From positions 1 through 64,000 of the forward strand of contig NC_092365.1 in assembly GCF_030848805.1 (NCBI RefSeq): a stretch of DNA of 64,000 bases, written 5' to 3'. Positions 11,916-23,163 of this stretch are shown here, piece after piece. The position numbers were made by a program, and so were the translations under genes. The notes below the pieces were generated by a model that saw only the letters and a list, made by a program, of their open reading frames with translations, searched no databases and was not told the DNA's origin. Within the stretch, counting starts at the first letter, position 1. Each line of letters opens with the position of its first letter. The DNA is from Temnothorax longispinosus (Eukaryota > Arthropoda > Insecta > Hymenoptera > Formicidae).

Positions 11916-14900
11916 CGTATATCGTGTACGAAATCAGTCGAATCGTGAATTCTTATGAGAACGTATTGATATTTATTAGAAATTTGAGTACTGGGCCAAC
12001 GTCCGCATTTAATGCAAAGAATTTGGAAGCAGCTTTAAACGTGGTATCAACTTGGGAAAATAAGTTTAATGATACCAAGTTTTATGCAAACTTCAAAAAG
12101 AACGTAACAAATGAAAATGCTACAACTGAAATATATCGTGCCACGAAGTGGAGACATACCGAACAATTTCTCCCTGACGTAGAGAACGTATTTGTCGAAA
12201 GCAAGGCTCTTATGTATCCACAACTTCTACCGCGGATACCTTTTAGAAATGTTAAATACGCAAAATACACAAAATCCGCATATTTGAAATCGGAAGAAAC
12301 GTAAGTATACTCAACGTTATGTATATTATATATAAAATATTTTTATTTTATTCTATTTCAATATGACTTTTCCAGTTTAATTGCACTGGGCATAGAACAG
12401 TTCTTACCATTTGTTATGTCTAGATCAAAAAAGTTTCATACAAAGAAAATGCAATTATTTGATGCAGCTCAACTTATTGGTTGTTATTTGCTACCATGCA
12501 GAGATGCGAAAGGAATATTTAATCATATTAACAAACAACGCTCTTCCAAAGATAAAAATCCAATTAAGGTATTGAATATTTGCGTTGAATGTTATGAGAT
12601 TTATATCGCAAATATACGTAAGTGAACGTTATTGCAGCATTATTTTGAAAAAGGTTGCGCTCCTAGAATAATACATTATATAATGCTTGAAAGTAAACTG
12701 AAAGCTCCAAAAGATCAACCACGAGAACTTTTACCTCCAAACTGGCAAATGTATTTTGTAAGTATAACACGTATAATATTGTTTATATATTTACGTGCAG
12801 AAAGCTATACGTTATTTGACATGTAATACTTGCATTACATGTACAACATAGCTGTAACAGCTTAATGACTTAATGTAAAGAAATGATTACACATTAATTT
12901 CTTATTTATTATTACAGCAAAAAAAGCACAAAAATACGTTGACAAAAAGTAAATGTATATTTGATTCTTACACGAACTTCTCACTTGAAAAGGAAGGGAT
13001 TGATATAAACGCAATAATAAAGTCTTATCCTAGTATCCCTAATAATCATCTTTTACGGAATCCAGTTGTAAATATGTTACCAAAAATATTACCTGCAACT
13101 TCAAATCCCAAAACTTCATCTAAAATTGATACGTCTAATAAACAAAATCCTAACGTCGATGATAGCGGCGATAAAAAAGTATTTGATAATAATGTACAAA
13201 CGACGGAGGTGCATAAAAGGAAAACGGCAGTGTATAAAGCGCACGCAACGTTTTGCTCCTTAAAAGCGACGACTTCAGATGTAAAGCCAATGCAAACAGA
13301 TAACGCACTAGATAAAAATAATACAAACGTAAATACTATATTAACTAGAAGCTCAAAAATATCCAAGGACGCACCACAGATATCATCAGACGTACCACAA
13401 ATACGAAAGACCACCCCACGCGTAGCAAAAACAAAAAGCGCCCAAAATATGAAATTGATGGCCCAAGCTTTAGGTTCAAAGACGTCATCTACGTGCGGTA
13501 CTATAAAATCTAAAGAAAAAGATACCATAGATAAGAATATTGATGAACCGTGCTCCACGTCAAAAGTTGTGAGTTCTATTTTGCCTTGAAATGACATATT
13601 GAGTAATATCTATCTAAATGTGTGTTTTTTTTTTTCCACATAGGACAATGAGGAAGAAATAGCAGAATTAATGTTAGCAAGTAGCACAATAATAAAAGAT
13701 CCTGTAAGTAGGAAAAAGGCTAAACAAACTAGAGAATTAGAAATTATTAAAAGATTATTAAAATCTGAGAATCCCGTGACCGAAGAAGAACGCGAAGCAA
13801 GTAAGTTACCGTAGTTAGTTATAAGGTGATTGTGTAATAAAGTGAACGTTATCCGTTATTTTTAAAATAATTTTTTTATCTGTCTATTTTTATAGAATTT
13901 GCAGCGTCGTATCTTCAGAAACTGCACTTGATATTAGAATCCACGAATCCAGAAACATTTAAAGCTGTGATAAAGTTATATTTGGATTATAGTGAAAAAT
14001 TAGAAAGTATTAACCACCCTGTTCGTGACGCGTCCATAACTGATGAGTCCAAGGAACGTTCAGCAAGTAAACAGATGTTACAAGATAGTGCACGTAAAAA
14101 AGATATACTAACAGTCCAACTATATCAAGAGGTCTGTACAAAATTACAAGATTATCCAGAAATATGTACAGACTTTCTATTATTTTTAAAACCGCATCAA
14201 GCCGCAATGATTGGTAAATCTATAGAATATATCATGTTACAAAAAATGAATGATTTTGTCCATGTTGCACAAATATATTTTACTAAGCAACCATCTCGGA
14301 TAGCAAAGATGATGCAGGCAATTACACAACTTTCGTCTGATCCACATATGACTTTAGAAAACATTTACTCCGTTATGAGTTCTGTTTTTAAAGGTCACCC
14401 ACTCGTTATGGATATGTTCTTGCAAGTTCTACCTACTGCAAAACCTCCTGAAAGGTAATAGTTTTATGTAAATAAAAAGTAAATATTGCAGATTTTACAT
14501 ATTGTTACGTGTATAACACGGCTTTAGGCAAAATCTCTAATGTATGAAACAAGAAAAAAGTCATGTAATCTCGTTTAGGCTTTATTCTGTGATTTCCTGT
14601 CAATTTCCTATATATAATCTATTTATATCATTTATAGATTAAGAAATCTCACGTGTTATAGAATTGTATTTGATATTTTTACCAGTTTACTTGCACCTCA
14701 TATGTTTGAAAACATGACATGTCCGCTAGGACCTTATGATAAAAATACAACTTACACTGAAAACGCATCAGAGCTATACGAGAATATAGACGTACCGACA
14801 GCAACGTATCAGGAAGATCCATATGGCGGGGAGAATTGTAAATGTGACTGCCATACGACTGACGAAGCAAATCTGAAAAATACGTCTGATCATTGTGTTG

Positions 14901-16059
14901 CCTGTGGCACGCGGGTATGTATTATATGACAATGTTTACGTACTCTGACTTTTGTATCTGTCTTCCTTATTAGAGATATGTTCGCGTCACGTCATTTGTA
15001 TTCATTTTCTCTTTCTTAAAACAGTTTCTCAATGGAAGAATTTATCTTCAAACACCTGAAGGATTACGACCTGCAAAAATTACATTTCCCGGAGAGGATC
15101 GGGAGAAATTAGAAAATATAGCGCGTATATCATTAAAAATTGCTGACAAAGCCATTCCACCAATCTCATCTAAAAAACGACGGAAGTCATCGAAGAACGA
15201 TCCTAGTCACGAGGATCGTTGTCAGAAACAATGCGCTACGAAGCAATACTCGCCGTTAAAAGATAACGAAGATAACGAAAAGGCATTAACAAAATCTAAA
15301 AGAAATGCTAACGTTACTACACTCAAAGCAGATCAAAGAAAAATTTTAAAAAGAATCGGCACTGTAGATCACGCACGCGCAGATAAAAGAATGCGTATAT
15401 CTCAATGTAAGAATAAACGAGAAAAAAAGAATGAAGAAAGCGACGCTTCGTTAGAACAAAACGAGCTTGATCTTATAAAGCTAGACAAAACGAGTGACGT
15501 TACGGAAACAGAAACTAATAGTTGTACGCACGTATCCATGCAAGATACGTCCTTAAGTACTGAAGTACGTACAAAAATGCAGCGTTCTTCAAATATAATC
15601 AACACGACTGGTTGCACGTCAAGTAAGTCTTATTTAACGTATATTACTCTTAAAATTTATAAATAATGGAAGAAATATAGTATAATATTCAAGCAATATA
15701 CTTCTTAAAATTTTAATATAGGTAACAAAAATGTAGGGACAATGGTTACGACAATAGCACTGGAAAATAATACGCACGCGAAATCTGATTTACGTAACAA
15801 CAAACCATGGACACGTCAGGAAGATATGATTTTACTACAAAGTATCAAAAAGGAATATTCTGAAAATTCATTCCTATTGATCAGTGAAAAATTAGAAAAT
15901 CGTACTATCGATCAAGTAATAGCTTTTTTACCTTTATAATTCGACACGTATATGAATTTTTTACACACACACACATCTATATAATAATAATTAAATTTTT
16001 TATTGTAGGTCAAAGAGAGATGGCAAACTCTGCTTTCTTTACTGCAGAAAATGATGTAA
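10015..16059 (+). CDS. GON-4-like chromatin/transcription regulator
   Basis: GON4L family proteins (Drosophila mute, C. elegans gon-4) act in nuclear transcriptional repression and histone locus control. Predicted exons: 10015-10460, 10565-10852, 10998-11269, 11390-11571, 11676-11875, 11980-12300, 12376-12568, 12638-12757, 12918-13568, 13644-13800, 13896-14454, 14686-14914, 15025-15622, 15722-15915, 16009-16059; 1486 residues in frame. The acidic N-terminus includes DDWDCELDEDWDNFLKEF. A conserved helical block contains RLLLATQFQQHVQLMTQHFV and RAKTKWRHTEQFLPDVE-like residues. Around residues 950-1130 there is a PAH-like region (FLLFLKPHQA). The C-terminus is a SANT/Myb domain with WTRQEDMILLQ, closing with VKERWQTLLSLLQ. 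The last exon is only 51 bp. The function is inferred from family. Confidence 0.85.
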
Positions 16060-16652
16060 ATACGTATATAAGTTATAGATTTGTACGTTTATATTATAAT
16101 AAAAAATACAACAGGACGTGATCAGCAGATCTTATGTGCGTTAATGTATATACATTTATACATAAAATTTGTTACTTGCACTGATATTTTCTGCATATGT
16201 AATGATTTAATAAAGATGATGGATATATTTGCCGCTAAAAAGAGAGAGAGAGAGAGCGAGCGCGCGCGTTAAGAATTGAGTACAGAGAGTGCAAAAAATC
16301 CGATCCGAGTGTAAAGAGTGCAACAAAAGCTCCTTTCGTTTACACGCGTGATTAGACTGATTAGTCATTCGTAAACATTCGTAAAGTTCTTTTCTCTAGC
16401 ACTGGACTGCAGAATTTATAAAAATTACTTTGAACGTGTTAGAAACGTAAATGTCTATTCGCCTAATATATATGATTACAGAGATTGTGTATTAAGTACG
16501 TTTAACCTTAGTTAACCTAAAATTGCAGTACTGTTTTATGCATTACATGGCGTACTGAAGTTACTTGCGCGATAATGCAACTATATTTATAACTTTCACG
16601 CACCAAGATGAATATTTGAGAAAAGGAAGGAAAGATAATTAAAAGTGAAATT

Positions 16653-17187
16653 ATGTCGTACGATTCGACGTCAGCCCGAAAAATCACAAAGTCTAGTGTG
16701 GTATGTACGTTGCTATAGCAACTGTATCAATATTCTAAATTACATAGTCAAGTGCTACACGTGATTTTTTTTTTAGGATAAAACTATAAAACTCTTAACG
16801 AAACATAATGTGGAAAGAAAAAGACGAAGAAGTGTGGAACAAGTCACAAACGATCATAAAGTTGCCCATTATTGTAAGAGGTTCAACGGAGATGAAAAAA
16901 GTAGGACGTCGGTTGTAGGATTTTCAAAGAGTTTGGCATTGTTAGAGATGCAATCTTATATCGCCCGTCAAGACTGGAAGCATGCATTAAATTTATTTCC
17001 CAGGCTCCTCGAATGCCCTGTCGAATTGGAGCCTCTAATATGGAGATATGCATTTATAATTTTATTGCATACGAACGATCCGTCACATCTCCATCGATTC
17101 TTCGAACAATGCATTGGTAGTCAGAGTTCAAATAATAGCGCTTTGTTAGAAAAGTTATTGTTATTACCTCTAAAAGATGATACGTGA
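16653..17187 (+). CDS. Small unrecognised protein, faint TAF1A (SL1 subunit) resemblance
   Basis: Two exons, 16653-16700 and 16777-17187, joined by a 76 bp GT-AG intron in phase 0, give 152 residues beginning MSYDSTSARKITKSSV. The N-terminus is basic (ERKRRRS). The C-terminal part is helical and leucine-rich, with LALLEMQSYIARQDWKHALNL and a PLIWRYAFIILLHTN segment. The pattern of a helix pair followed by a tryptophan-containing IIWRLG-like motif recalls the start of TAF1A/TAFI48 of RNA polymerase I factor SL1, but TAF1A is about three times longer. The resemblance is weak and I am unsure. It sits 594 bp downstream of the GON4L stop on the same strand and probably has its own promoter. Confidence 0.6.
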
Positions 17188-18666
17188 TTTCAAAGTAGTC
17201 TCTTACGTTATGTTGGCATCGTCATGTTAAGTCAATATACAGTATTTGTTAGATACAAATCTTTGTACAATGATTGTATTACATCTGATTATACTACATG
17301 CCAAACTGCACGTTCCTCGTACGTTTTTTGTACATTCTTTAATAGTACATGAATTATTTTATACATAATTATATTTATACATAAACAGTTTGAATAGAAA
17401 AGCACGTCATGAACGTAGTCTACTCTGTAAGTATTATACAGTCAAATATTTTTATGATAATCTTACACACTTTTCATTCATCCTTATCACGTATTTCTAT
17501 CTGTAACTCGTCGGATGTAACCAGGATTCTACAAGAAAGACGTGTGATATTTATATAATAACTCTTTTAAGAGATACATTATTTACACGTTTATCTTTTG
17601 ATTATTTGTTTAAACAGTCAATACACTAGCATCGATACTTCAGAATCTTTAGACAAATATTTTACGTTCCACGATTTTCAAAAGGACATTACTGAAAATA
17701 ACATATAAATCGATATAAAAGAAAATGCCATTTACGGTCCGAGCCGGACCTTGGTAGTTTAATAATATACGTGTGTATTTCCAGATACACATATTTCCAA
17801 GCTAGTAAACTGTGCGCCGATTGTTTGTCGGCTTTAAAATACATCTTCCGTTGGAATAGTGAACGTCTCCTCCCCCCTCCCTAGCTAAATCGGTAATCGA
17901 TTTAACTTTAATGCTACGAAGCATTCTATTTAACGTGGAAAGACTATTGGAAAGCTTAATAAGCTACCAAGATCCGGCTCGGACCGTAAATGGCATTTTC
18001 TTCTATATTGAATTGTATATTTCTGATATTACCAGTATGATTGTTAGTACTTTTGTATGTACATATGACGGCACTAGCTAAACCAAACTGAGCCACACGC
18101 ACTTAGAAAAATGTTCAAAATGATAAGTAATAACTTCTTAATATTCTAATAAAATGTCTTATTAAATGAAATATTGATCACTAAACGTAATCTCGATTAG
18201 AGAACGTGCATCACTATATTATTCGCTTTTTCGCAATCTATTAACGTATTAAAAAATTTAATTTCCGTCTCCCTATAATAGCTTTATTTTTAACAAGTAC
18301 GTTTGAATACGTGGAATACGTTCCCGTCTATTGACGTAACAGTACTTGTTGATTTGATTTGATCAACGTATGATGCTACGAACGTATGCACTTAATACTA
18401 TTATTGTTCCAGAATGAGATAACAGTAATGGAACATAAGGCAATAAAATCCATATGCCAAACATTAACAAACTTATTACCATCGTTACTTCGATATGTCA
18501 ATATACGATATTTTTTTACCTTCATGATATAACGATCTGATAACACATGAATGTTGATGATGATGCTGATGATGATACGTAAACTTATAATATACATGAC
18601 AGGTTGGTGCAGCAACTGCAGTAATAAATAGATGAATGAAAGAAAGCACGGTAAGATGAACGCTGG
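17188..18666. other. Intergenic region with a MITE
   Basis: Apart from the element at 17716-18006 I see AT-rich sequence without exons. A minus-strand AATAAA (TTTATT at about 18283) is a candidate poly(A) signal for saxophone. Confidence 0.55.
17716..18006. mobile_element. Mariner-like MITE with TA target duplication
   Basis: Inverted termini, about 45 bp each, start at 17718 with AAAGAAAATGCCATTTACGG and end at 18004 with CCGTAAATGGCATTTTCTTC. They continue inward through the matching GTCCGAGCCGGA and CCAAGRTCCGG stretches. TA dinucleotides flank both ends. The 287 bp interior has no open frame of note. This fits a non-autonomous Tc1/mariner-type element, but I cannot name the parent. Confidence 0.8.
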
Positions 18667-21341
18667 TCAGTCAAGGGGTAAATGAACACGTGAATCGCTA
18701 GCTGCTAATTTAACGAGTGTCTTCTTCACCCTAAGAATGGGCAGCCTGGCCGCTGGTTTCCCATGCCAACACTCGCGCATTAGCTTTCCCATTCCAGCCA
18801 ACGTCTGCGAAAAGTATTTAACTCACGTATTCATGCTAATGTAATAAGCGCGAAACACGTTCGCGCATCGAATTTAATCTACGTGTCTAAAAATGTGTTT
18901 TCGCTCTGATAAAAAAGTAATGCCAAGATAAAAATACGTTACCGGGTCAGAATGCCACCTATTCGGAAGCGGTGGCCTTCGCTGGTCAAACGAGACCACG
19001 TTACGCATTTCTTCTATGGAGGGTTCTTGCGTACTGCTCGGCAACCATTCGCTGTACGGCAAGGCGTATTCTAAGGCTACGCCATTACTTATACATCTGC
19101 GACAGACTTCCCATAGTATCAATCCTAGACTGTAGATATCAGCTTGTCTAAAGCTCTCTAAACATTCGACGTTTACTCTGAAAATGCGGAAGAAGCGTCC
19201 GTGAGATTTAGCCACGTTGTATGACGTTAAAGGAAGCACAAAGTTTACTAACGTTTGTTCAAGAATTTCAGGACTCATATAGCGTTTCGTTCCTTGCCGT
19301 AAGTCGACTCTGTCCGCTATAAGACGATCTTGCGTAGCTGCTAACGCGAAATCGGCAATTACGCAACCACCATTGGTTTTGACCAAGATATTCTTCGATT
19401 TGAGATTACGATGGGCCATAGCTGGCTTTCCTTTAGTACCGTGAATCTCCGTATGCAGATAAAGTAAACCGTTGGCGATACTCAGACAAATATTGAGCGT
19501 TTGATGAGGTGTCAATGGATGTGGCGACCGCGTGAGATGATCGAAGAGCGAGCCGAGAGGATGATACTGCATCACCAACCAGAGTTGGGTACAACTGGCT
19601 CTGCTGGTCATATCGCTACCGATATATCCTAGAATATTGTCGTGTCTGGACGGTAACAGTTGAGAGTAAACCTCGGTCTCTCGAGCCCATGCGGCTTCGT
19701 CTCGCGAGAAATAAATTTTTACAGCTACATTTTCGCCGTGCCAAACTCCTCTCCACACTTCTCCACCAAATCCTCCACTGCTACCATTACCGAGACACTC
19801 TACTAAAGCTACTTGCTTAGCTAAAGTTCTTTGTACTAACAAGGGTAATCCAGAACCAGAACCACTGGTCAAACTTCGGCCATCTAAGTACTCCTGCAAA
19901 ATACAGTTGGCACTACGTGATTAATGCACTTGTCGTGCTTCGTACGTAATAAATATAAGGACAGAGTACGACGTACTTTAAGCGTACTGTCACCAGCAGC
20001 CGTTGCTCTAAGCTCGTGTGGATGCGTAGTGGCAGATGATGCAGGCGAGGAAAACGAGAAATGCAACATGGAAGGCTCACGTTCGGAATCTAAAATAAGT
20101 TTATTTCGACGTGGGGCCCGCGGTCGTTTCCTTCGTATTCGATGCGCCAATAGACCGAGTACGATTCCTCCAACAACGAGCACGCCGACCAGTGGTCCAA
20201 GAATCGCAAATGTTAATTTTATTGCGTAATATTCCTTGTCAGCATCTAAAAGCACGCGTCAAGAGTATAAAAATCACTTTTAACAAACTATATCGTCGTA
20301 ATGCCATTTAGTTTTACACAACTTTATATGAATCTTTCTCTTTCACACACACACACACACACATATTTTTCCTTTTCAAAGTTACGTATTGAATATTTTA
20401 TTAATTATCTCACTGGTTGAATAATCTTCCAACTTGGGATACGGTCCAACGTTACAAAAGTCTGCTTGACAACATTCCACAGAGAATTGAGCACCACCCG
20501 ACAGCCCTCTAATATTCCTTCTTTTATGTTGATCTAGATTTTGGACATTTTCTTTATTACACATCAATAATTTATGCTCCTCTGATTTATAGCAGCCACG
20601 GCTAACGTACTCTGTACCATCGGCTTCTCTCACCCTGGATTTCCAACACTGAAAGTGAAAAAAAACAATACTCGTTTGAACAAAAAGGAATATAAATCTG
20701 AGGAAACTAGGCAGAATAATATAAAAGCATTTTTACAATAATTGCATCGGTGCAGACATTAGATGGCGAACACGCGGAATCTTCACATATATGGCATTTA
20801 AAACGTTTTTGGCCACGTGTATTGAAACTGAGACTATGATCGGAAGGTTCAGGTGGATCCGCGTTCTCATTTTCAAAAGAAATATCTTGGTCTTGCAAGG
20901 CAATATCTCGTCCACCTGGAAAATTAAATAACGTGCATAAAAATAGTACAAGTAGAATCCAAAATATGTCTGATAGAAATACGTGTTTAGCACAGTGCAA
21001 CTACACCACAAAAATACGTGTACAATGGAACGTGTTGGAAAATATTGCAAAAGACGTGTGAGTTTGAGGATACGCCGTATATTGTATAGAGTTTGATTTT
21101 ATATGTACTTATATATCATAAAGAGATAAGAACTTTTAACACGTATAAGAGACAAGCATAACTCGGTAAAAAATTAACAAAGATAGAAATACAGATATTT
21201 ACAAATCTATGTAGAGTTATACACATTACATGTTACATGTCGAATATCGCTCGTAACGTGGCGACAGTTTATCTTCATACCTGAACATAATCTGAATGTC
21301 AACAAGAGTATGAAATGCGTGATAAATATAGCATCCGCCAT
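18667..21341 (-). CDS. sax: Saxophone-type BMP/activin type I receptor, predicted kinase-dead
   Basis: Type I Ser/Thr kinase receptor of the ALK1/ALK2 class. Predicted exons in coding order: 21281-21341, 20737-20915, 20414-20648, 19977-20245, 19253-19893, 18943-19177, 18667-18804; 585 residues, every phase matches. Signal peptide residues 1-20; cysteine-rich ligand domain to about 155 with CCQADFCN; membrane segment about 168-192; GS box SGSGSGLPLLVQRT at 258-271; kinase after that. The loop GSDMTSRASCTQLW matches the SMAD1/5/8-class L45 loop. Lys307 (VAVK) and the helix C Glu320 are present. However, the HRD motif reads HRN (Asn411, codon 19405-19407) and DFG reads DFA (Ala431, codon 19345-19347). 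The glycine loop is stretched to GNGSSGGFGGEVW. The intron 19178-19252 uses a GTTAGT donor and restores EQTVNVECLESF. Confidence 0.9.
20342..20363. repeat. AC microsatellite in a saxophone intron
   Basis: Short AC dinucleotide run between exons 19977-20245 and 20414-20648. Confidence 0.8.
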
Positions 21342-22007
21342 TTCTATGCGCGTCAAAACACTGGACTGACTGGACTGACTGGACTACTCGCGTGAAAACG
21401 AACGTACATTAAAATAAAGATCTCGCGACTCGCGACCTCCTTGCCGCATTCGTCATCCTCGTAGTCCTCTCTCTCTCTCTCTCTCTCTCTTTCTTTCTCG
21501 ATAAAACTCGATAAAATGTTGTCAAGCGTGGAAACGCATGACGTTGTCATTCATTCGAGAGTAACGAGAGCGTTCGCTTTATTTACGTTCGACACATAAT
21601 TTTCGGAGCATCGATGTACTCGAGACTCGAGAGCTTATATCATCGCATGGCAGAGACAGAGCCTCTTCTAGTCTTCTCTTCTCGCGTGCTTCTCCGATGT
21701 TCTCTGAGAGAAAAGAGTGAATCTAGCTAGCGTTCCATTTTATATCGTCTAATCTGTAAATCTGTTATTTGTCCCTTAAACTTATGCTTAATCTCTCACA
21801 TATATATCGAACACAAGTGTTAAAATGTCTGACACACAATTTTCAGTCATGACGCACGAATATTTAAGACTCGACACACGATTGACACGAGGGCGACCAG
21901 ACTATCCGGATTGGTGATTGAAGATTGCAAGAAGTAAGGATTGGACCAATCGAGATAAAGCGGACTGATGTTACAGTTGTCCGCGTGGTCGACTTTTATT
22001 AACTTTA

Positions 22008-22135
22008 TGCGGGGTCTACAATGCGAGTCGTGGGTCGTGAGTCGTAGAAAATGGACCACGCACAATCAAATTTCAGGAGAATAATATAATCGACTGTGCG
22101 TGGTCACGTCTTGCGCTTGCGACTCGCATACGGTC
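22008..22135. repeat. Degenerate copy of the GCGGGGTCTACAATG palindromic element
   Basis: The left end GCGGGGTCTACAATGCGAGT matches the element at 487. The interior GGAGAATAAT and GACTGTGCGTGGTCACGTCT parallels it too. The right terminus is diverged, and the CCAAT boxes of the older copy read CCACGCAC/GTGCGTGG here in both arms. Confidence 0.65.
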
Positions 22136-22349
22136 GTCCCGGGTCCGGCAGCGATTAAGTTTAATTTTCATAAATTCTCCTGTAATTCCAAACGTATTAA
22201 ATTCCAATAGACAGCAAATTACAGTGCACGTACATACAATGTAAGATAAATAAATAAATAAGGAGACGACTTTGCCATTATTCTCGATCCACTCTATACG
22301 CATAGGAAATAAACAGATTCGAGATTCCCGGTTAAAGAGACGAGCGAAG

Positions 22350-22490
22350 GCTCATTGGTCGCGTTCAGGTGACCAAGCCGCTCAGTAGCAGTCGAACGTG
22401 ATTGGCTCTTACTTTTAGAACCAACCAATCAACGCAGAGTGTTGATAAGACGACACTCAACAGTTGTGTCTGCTGAACGCGGCCATTGTA
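22350..22490. repeat. Dispersed repeat, second copy of 9640-9800 family
   Basis: It matches 9681-9795 closely, with AGTAGCAGTCGAACGTGATT and TCAACAGTTGTGTCTGCT shared. It ends with GAACGCGGCCATTG, compared with AAACGCGGCCAATG in the first copy. It is about 0.7 kb upstream of the STIM start. Confidence 0.75.
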
Positions 22491-23163
22491 GTCGGTAGTG
22501 GGTTGATTTTAATAATCGTGCCCTCTCTCTACACTCAGTACAGTCTCTACTCCGAAACTCCGAAAGTCCGAACTCCGATCCGATTGAGATTGAGGATCGG
22601 GTGAATCGGAAGCGCTATTTAGTAACCTTGGATAAAACGTCAGAATTGTCCGGAAAGCATCTGATTCGGGACAGCGCAGGACAGCGCAGGCAGGACACAG
22701 GACAGCTGTCAGCACTGACAACAGTGTACTTAATTTGACTTGGTTACTTAATTGACGAGGCGATCGCGTATGATCGTATGTCTCTTGGTGCATGTCTTGG
22801 AATATTAACGGAGCCCAGCTTTGTGGAGCTAATAATATTAGCGCGTGACACAGTGATGAAGCCGTTGCACTCGTAATCAGTCACGCTTGTTATGCGCTCG
22901 TCGAGATATATCATCGTGTTAATCGGGTGTCATCCGAGTCTGATAACTGTAACCTTGAATATATTCACGATCGCGAATCGGCATCGGCATCGGCATCGAC
23001 GGTAAGGACGGAGAGTCTCAGTCTCGACTCTCGAGAGAGAGAGACAGGAGAGACTCGAGAGCGGTGTCAGCGCGGCTCGAGCTCGATTCACCGCCACCGA
23101 CTCTGCTACTCTGCTTATAGTCCGCGCGGGATAGGCGCGAGAGGAAGCTGGTGCTAACCTAAG

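Larger units (their letters stand above)
21342..23163. promoter_or_regulatory. Divergent intergenic region of saxophone and STIM
   Basis: Start codons of the two genes point away from each other across 1.8 kb. A CT microsatellite lies at 21464-21492. The repeats at 22008-22135 and 22350-22490 belong to the same families as those upstream of HIRA/GON4L. The part 22860-23160 is GC-richer and likely holds the STIM 5' UTR. I see no supported exon; open frames at 22509-22793 and 22927-23157 look like chance. Confidence 0.6.

Noticed and set aside
13046..13597. 183-residue antisense open frame
   Set aside because: Shadow of the GON4L exon 12918-13568, which fits splice phase and family.
19178..19252. 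Apparent 25-residue insertion in the saxophone activation segment
   Set aside because: It is a 75 bp GT-AG intron (GTTAGT donor) that happens to be open; removing it restores the conserved family sequence.
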